Shown here: positions 51,967 to 54,810 of the stretch, one piece after another
Position numbering within the stretch: the stretch's first letter is position 1
How the letters are laid out: each line of letters starts with the position of its first letter
Origin: Mycobacterium sp. ST-F2
GTDB taxonomy: Bacteria > Actinomycetota > Actinomycetes > Mycobacteriales > Mycobacteriaceae
Length of the DNA: 54,810 bases
NCBI RefSeq assembly: GCF_001905655.1
Contig: NZ_JMHT01000051.1
Coordinates: 1-54,810 of the forward strand
Direction of reading: 5' to 3'
Program-made: the position numbers and the translations under genes
The notes under the pieces: generated by a model
Told to the model about the DNA's origin: nothing
Seen by the model: the letters and a program-made list of their open reading frames with translations, nothing else
Databases searched by the model: none

Positions 51967-52926
51967 CTACTCCTTGCTCTGTAACCGATCATGCGCCTCA
52001 ATGGTCGCGTCCAAGAGCATCTGCGGATCGTGTTTGCCGGCTGCAAGCCAACGGGCTGTGCCAGCATGCAGCGCTGCACACGCGGCACCGATCGTCTCGG
52101 TAACGAACGATGGGTTAGGAACTGAAACCGTTCGATAGTGCCCTGGTTCGTATTCAGCTTTGTCTAGGAGTATGTATCCCTCAACACCGAACCAATTTTG
52201 ACCGTGGCCTGCACCGGCGGCTGCGTTCCAGAGGTACGCCCACCGGTTTTCGTCACTCTCTGTAGCCGTCGCCGCGTGCCTGACCAGATCCAGATATCGC
52301 GGCATTCCCGGTGGTTTCAGCGAAGACATGCCATCGATGCGAGCGTTGTGCGCCCTAATACGCTCGTCAATCCGAGCGGTATCGAGTCCGCCGGCTACGA
52401 GCGCTTTGCGATGCAGCTTGAAATCGCCCACCATCAACTGCACGAAGCGCGTCACCCACTCGTCCGTCGACTGCGGCGCCGCCAGCACCCAGAGCGCATG
52501 GGCAGCCGACTCGAGCGCCGCTCTCCCCAGCAGGAGGTAGGGCCTCAGAAGTATGCGATTCGCAGGGCCCGGAACGATCGCATGAGGAGCGATACGATCG
52601 GACCAGAAACTCAGGTGTTCCGCCGCGGCGCGCAGATACGACCGAGTCCAAACTGACGCCTTCTCCTTCTCGTAAATGCGATCGATGACGTCTAACCAGC
52701 TGCCCGGCTTCGGCCCAATCACGCGCTTAAGGACCAGCTCACTGGCTCGAGCCGTGCAGGCCAGACTCAGCCACTCGCGCTGCCGGTCCTGCGAGAGCAC
52801 AAGACCAGGGGCTGAGGATTCCTCGCCGGCTGCTTCGTCCTCGTTGATCACGACACGATCCTTACGCACACGCAGGCCGCACGCGGGCAAGGGCCACACG
52901 AAGCCAGTATCTTCTAACTCCTCCAT
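51967..52926 (-). CDS. Unrecognised 319-aa helical protein (island)
   Basis: No domain recognised with confidence. Mostly helical and soluble. Two features resemble a loose group of actinobacterial hypotheticals: RAALESAAHALWVL near residue 130 and WNAAAGAGHGQNWFG near 235, the latter with a conserved-looking His-Gly pair. A HEPN-like or abortive-infection-type fold is possible but unproven. ATG 52926 lacks a good upstream ribosome-binding site. A (ATGCCT)7 repeat sits 14 bp upstream. It lies 197 bp before the PtuA-like gene on the same strand and may belong to the same defence cluster. Confidence 0.6.
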   Translation of the reverse strand: MEELEDTGFVWPLPACGLRVRKDRVVINEDEAAGEESSAPGLVLSQDRQREWLSLACTARASELVLKRVIGPKPGSWLDVIDRIYEKEKASVWTRSYLRAAAEHLSFWSDRIAPHAIVPGPANRILLRPYLLLGRAALESAAHALWVLAAPQSTDEWVTRFVQLMVGDFKLHRKALVAGGLDTARIDERIRAHNARIDGMSSLKPPGMPRYLDLVRHAATATESDENRWAYLWNAAAGAGHGQNWFGVEGYILLDKAEYEPGHYRTVSVPNPSFVTETIGAACAALHAGTARWLAAGKHDPQMLLDATIEAHDRLQSKE

Positions 52927-52940
52927 GCGCGGCCACGCAC

Positions 52941-52982
52941 ATGCCTATGCCTATGCCTATGCCTATGCCTATGCCTATGCCT
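52941..52982. repeat. Hexanucleotide tandem repeat, (ATGCCT) x 7
   Basis: Seven perfect units just upstream of the 319-aa gene. On that gene's strand it reads as AGGCAT units from about -56 to -15 relative to the start codon, within the leader or promoter. Perfect repeats of this length are prone to slippage. Confidence 0.9.
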
Positions 52983-53144
52983 ATCGTGACCTGACCCAAC
53001 GATGGCTGCTCAGCCGCGTATCGATGTGTGGCATCGCCCATGCTTTCGGATCAGATCAGGCGGTCTGCAGCTATTGCACGCTTCAAATAGAAGCGCTTCC
53101 GCAACAGGCAGGCTCCTCTTCTGTCTGCCACAAACGGCGTGATT

Positions 53145-53158
53145 CCGTCAGCCACCCC
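53145..53158 (+). other. attR: displaced copy of the tRNA-His 3' end
   Basis: CCGTCAGCCACCCC, identical to the tRNA-His end at 48665-48678; no tRNA body precedes it. Confidence 0.7.
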
Positions 53159-53163
53159 TGACA

Positions 53164-53201
53164 GGTCGGGGCGTGCGTCGCACGCCCCGACCTTTTGTTT
53201 T
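53164..53201 (+). terminator. Ancestral tRNA-His terminator
   Basis: 12-bp perfect arms GGTCGGGGCGTG and complement, 5-base loop, then TTTTGTTTT. It starts six bases after the attR repeat with no upstream gene of its own, as expected if the island separated it from tRNA-His. Confidence 0.8.
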
Positions 53202-53213
53202 ACCCTGTGCTGC

Positions 53214-53567
53214 TCAGCCGGGCAGCTGGTCGAGAAAGCCGTGCACGGTCCGAATCCGGCCGTCACCGTCGGTCGCCAGTACGTCGAACCCGACGATCGG
53301 CGGCTGCTCCCCCGCCGGCCCCAGCCCCCACTGGAAGCGCGCCTGGTTGTGGTGGCTGTCGGGTCCGCTGACGAGCGAGAAGACGAATCCGGGGAACTGG
53401 GTGTGCACCGCGCCGATCACCCCGGAGATGGCGTCGTGACCGCTCACGTCGGCCATCGGGTCGGTGTAGGACGCCTCAGGCGTCCAGTGGTCGCCGAGCA
53501 GCGCATTGCGCTCGGCGGGATCGGTGGCATTCCACGTCTTCAGGTACGCGGTGACGATGTCGTTCAT
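53214..53567 (-). CDS. NTF2-like / SnoaL-type protein
   Basis: 117-aa single-domain protein: helical start IVTAYLKTWNATDPAERNALLGDHWTPEASYTDPM, then VSGHDAISGVIGAVHTQFPGFVF and a strand-rich end FDVLATDGDGRIRTVHGFLDQLPG. The fold is typical of ligand-binding or small isomerase proteins. AGAGG lies before the ATG. It is outside the island, on the ancestral side of the tRNA-His junction, and its GC content is typical of the core. Confidence 0.8.
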   Translation of the reverse strand: MNDIVTAYLKTWNATDPAERNALLGDHWTPEASYTDPMADVSGHDAISGVIGAVHTQFPGFVFSLVSGPDSHHNQARFQWGLGPAGEQPPIVGFDVLATDGDGRIRTVHGFLDQLPG

Positions 53568-53668
53568 GCTGACCTCTTTCGCATTGGGGTTGGTCAGCTC
53601 AAAGCTTGGCCGCCGCGGCGCGGCAAGTCGATTACGTCAGAGGTAACGATGTTCTGCCGCTTGGTTTT

Positions 53669-54073
53669 TCACCAAATGACATGCAATCCGTTCAGGTCCT
53701 GGAATGCCGCATCGGAAGACACGAGAGCGATACCCTCGACCATCGCCGTCGCCGCGATCACCCGATCGAACGGGTCGCGATGGGCCCAACCGATGGCTCC
53801 ACCGAGGATCGCGTGATCCGTTGAGATGTCAACGGATTCAACGGCCGCCCGCCGCAAGTGCTGTTCGAAGTTCATCGTGATGCTGTCAGCCAAGGGCAGC
53901 TTGCCCAGCCGGCACTTGGTAGCGATCTCCCATGCCGATGCCGCCGAGACGTACAGCCGGTTCGACGAGTCCGCCAACAGCCGCCCCGCCGCATCAGACA
54001 ACCGGGCAGGTTCAGTCAGCAGCCAAAGCAGCACATGGGTGTCGAGAAGGTAGCCCTCCCTCAGCTCTCCCAC
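53669..54073 (-). CDS. VapC-type PIN-domain toxin
   Basis: 134-aa PIN-domain ribonuclease. The acidic residues are Asp11 (LLDTHVLLWLL), Glu49 (SAWEIATK), Asp103 (DPFDRVIAATA) and Asp121 (VSSDAAF), all intact. The GTG at 54073 overlaps the antitoxin gene by 13 bp, the usual coupling of type II toxin-antitoxin pairs. VapC toxins cleave tRNA or rRNA; the target here is unknown. Confidence 0.88.
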   Translation of the reverse strand: MGELREGYLLDTHVLLWLLTEPARLSDAAGRLLADSSNRLYVSAASAWEIATKCRLGKLPLADSITMNFEQHLRRAAVESVDISTDHAILGGAIGWAHRDPFDRVIAATAMVEGIALVSSDAAFQDLNGLHVIW

Positions 54074-54288
54074 GCCGCGAGCTCCTCCTCCGACAGCGGG
54101 TCGAAGAAGGTCTCCGGTACGCGATACGCGACGAACCCCATCGCCCGAGGCCCACGCGGGGTGATCGGCACCAAGCGCGCGACTGGCACGTCGCCGCGGG
54201 CGATCACAATTTCGGCTCCAGCTTCGACTTCCGCCAGTAGCGCAGACAATCGCGTCTTCGCGTCCTGCACTTTCACCGTCTGAGCCAT
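54061..54288 (-). CDS. Type II antitoxin, Phd/YefM (VapB-like)
   Basis: 75-aa antitoxin: N-terminal Phd/YefM DNA-binding fold (MAQTVKVQDAKTRLSALLAEVEAGAEIVIARGDVPVARLVPI) and an acidic C-terminal tail (FFDPLSEEELAAWES) that would bind the toxin. The ATG is leaderless, six bases after TAGGCT. The promoter lies inside a 31-bp palindrome, indicating autoregulation by the toxin-antitoxin complex. Confidence 0.88.
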   Translation of the reverse strand: MAQTVKVQDAKTRLSALLAEVEAGAEIVIARGDVPVARLVPITPRGPRAMGFVAYRVPETFFDPLSEEELAAWES

Positions 54289-54294
54289 ACAACC

Positions 54295-54323
54295 AGCCTA
54301 GGTTGACCAACTTTGTTGGTCAA
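54295..54323 (-). promoter_or_regulatory. Promoter of the toxin-antitoxin operon
   Basis: On the minus strand, -35 TTGACC (54318-54323), a 17-base spacer, -10 TAGGCT (54295-54300), then six bases to the ATG at 54288. Near-ideal sigma-A spacing. Confidence 0.75.
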
Positions 54324-54328
54324 CCTAG
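54298..54328. promoter_or_regulatory. Toxin-antitoxin operator palindrome
   Basis: Two 14-bp perfect arms, CTAGGTTGACCAAC and its complement, around TTT. It covers the -35, the spacer and half of the -10 of the promoter. Confidence 0.85.
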
Positions 54329-54350
54329 TAACCAATCCCCCTGAATACGA

Positions 54351-54382
54351 CGAAAGCCCCCTCCCGAAGGAAGGGGCTTTCG
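54351..54382 (-). terminator. Terminator associated with the tRNA fragment
   Basis: 10-bp perfect arms CGAAAGCCCC and complement around a 12-base loop. It lies seven bases beyond the 3' end of the minus-strand tRNA fragment, as the original tRNA terminator would. Confidence 0.65.
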
Positions 54383-54388
54383 CATCTG

Positions 54389-54424
54389 TGCGCCGTCAGG
54401 GTTTCGAACCCCGGACCCGCTGAT
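54389..54424 (-). other. 3' fragment of a tRNA (probably tRNA-Lys), attachment-site remnant
   Basis: On the minus strand it contains the 3' anticodon-stem strand ATCAGC, a variable loop, T-arm with GGGGTTCGAAACCC, and an acceptor 3' strand ACGGCGCA. There is no matching 5' half: upstream bases do not form the D-arm or acceptor. The 36 bp match the 3' half of mycobacterial tRNA-Lys as I recall it. This is the typical footprint of integration into a tRNA gene. Confidence 0.65.
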
Positions 54425-54557
54425 AAGTAGTCGACGCTTCTTAGCACTACCTAACAAGTTCGGAAAAATCACCGTCTACCAGGACAAAATCCGACGAACC
54501 CGATGCCATGAGAACTGTTGAAAAGCGTCGAAATCCGCCAATACCGCTGAATAAGCG
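54425..54557. other. Presumed mobile-element end, non-coding
   Basis: AT-richer than the core genome and without a gene I can support. It lies directly beyond the tRNA fragment, where attachment-site arm sequences would be expected. Confidence 0.4.
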
Positions 54558-54810
54558 ATGACCGCCCACGACCATTCGACAGCGATGGCTGCACTAGACG
54601 CCCTGTGGGCACGGGCGACTGGGCGCGCGCGCCTTCCTGGTGACGCTTACTTGTCGGTGCTCGCCGCCATGCTTGGCACTGGGCTACTGATTGAAGCCCC
54701 TTCCCGCGTCACAGAAGGGTCCCCAGCGATGCATGACGACAACGACCTACGCCGCGCTCACGATAGCGTCCCGGGGAGTGGTGGACTTCGGATCTGGCGT
54801 GGTTCACGCG
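54558..54810 (+). CDS. Partial open reading frame running off the window
   Basis: An ATG at 54558 opens 84 codons without a stop to the window edge (begins MTAHDHSTAMAALDALWARA). It includes a hydrophobic segment YLSVLAAMLGTGLLIE near residue 31. No ribosome-binding site or TANNNT hexamer is clear. If real it belongs to the element to the right. Not recognised; it may also be chance, because GC-rich DNA favours open frames. Confidence 0.3.
   Translation, partial: MTAHDHSTAMAALDALWARATGRARLPGDAYLSVLAAMLGTGLLIEAPSRVTEGSPAMHDDNDLRRAHDSVPGSGGLRIWRGSR

Larger units (their letters stand above)
48680..53158. mobile_element. 4.5-kb genomic island integrated at tRNA-His
   Basis: Bounded by 14-bp direct repeats of the tRNA-His 3' end, with a terminator hairpin after each copy. 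Much of the interior, especially 49.8-51.8 kb, is visibly more AT-rich than the flanks and uses rarer codons. Cargo: a membrane-anchored hypothetical, a frameshifted small gene, a PtuA/PtuB-like pair and a 319-aa unknown. No integrase, excisionase or replication gene is present, so it is a remnant or needs another element's integrase to move. Confidence 0.65.

Noticed and set aside
52941..52982. CRISPR array
   Set aside because: Units are contiguous hexamers without spacers; no cas genes nearby.
48680..53144. Integrase, transposase or reverse transcriptase in the tRNA-His island
   Set aside because: All sizeable frames were read; none shows tyrosine or serine recombinase, DDE or RT motifs.
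52676..53161. Plus-strand ORF with an AYAYAY stretch across the hexanucleotide repeat
   Set aside because: Mostly antisense to the 319-aa gene; the AY repeat is only the translation of (ATGCCT)n.

Overview
The window is high-GC actinobacterial DNA, almost certainly from a Mycobacterium/Mycolicibacterium. The gene order from about 1.5 kb to 48.6 kb follows the M. tuberculosis Rv2468c-Rv2511 segment nearly gene for gene (ctaJ-like, HNH, glbO, aglA, Rv2474c, Rv2475c, gdh, ettA, ssb-like, plsB2, plsC, WS/DGAT, echA14, bkdCBA, citE-like, maoC, fadE19, accA1, accD1, TetR, Rv2507, Rv2508c, cmrA, Rv2510c, orn). An MspA-type porin and a mycolate reductase support a mycolic-acid outer membrane. Assignments to Rv numbers come from memory of gene order plus protein motifs, not from a search.

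Region by region. 0.1-1.4 kb: an alkane hydroxylase with no rubredoxin beside it. 1.5-5.7 kb: ctaJ-like, HNH, truncated haemoglobin glbO overlapping alpha-glucosidase aglA, and a TetR gene. 6.0-13.3 kb: an accessory block with a monooxygenase/dehydrogenase operon, a cyclase, YceI, a TetR gene divergent from an NTF2-like gene with two tandem operators, and a DUF222-HNH gene behind a LexA (SOS) box. 13.4-27.3 kb: core metabolism and lipid assembly on the minus strand. 27.4-29.1 kb: tRNA-Arg, a BrkB-like membrane protein that ends inside the tRNA antisense, and an MspA-type porin. 29.2-43.4 kb: a branched-chain keto acid / leucine catabolic locus (echA14, bkdCBA, citE, maoC, fadE19, accA1, accD1, divergent TetR). 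It is interrupted by a two-component system whose kinase carries a second, degenerate kinase-like module. 43.4-48.6 kb: MmpS-like protein, MFS transporter, cmrA, HerA-like ATPase, orn and tRNA-His.

From tRNA-His onward the DNA is accessory. A 14-bp copy of the tRNA-His 3' end recurs 4.48 kb downstream, and each copy is followed by its own terminator hairpin. Between the copies, GC is visibly lower and the genes are foreign: a membrane-anchored hypothetical, a frameshifted small gene, an AAA ATPase/HNH pair resembling Septu (PtuA/PtuB) defence, and an unrecognised 319-aa helical protein with a seven-unit hexanucleotide repeat just upstream. No integrase is present. Beyond it are an NTF2-like gene and a VapBC-type toxin-antitoxin pair whose whole promoter lies inside a palindrome. 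Next is a 36-bp 3' fragment of a tRNA (best match tRNA-Lys) with its terminator. This looks like the end of a second integrated element that continues past the window.

Many genes have a TANNNT hexamer 5-8 bases before the start codon and no Shine-Dalgarno sequence, the usual mark of leaderless mycobacterial transcripts. I used this and Shine-Dalgarno matches to choose starts.
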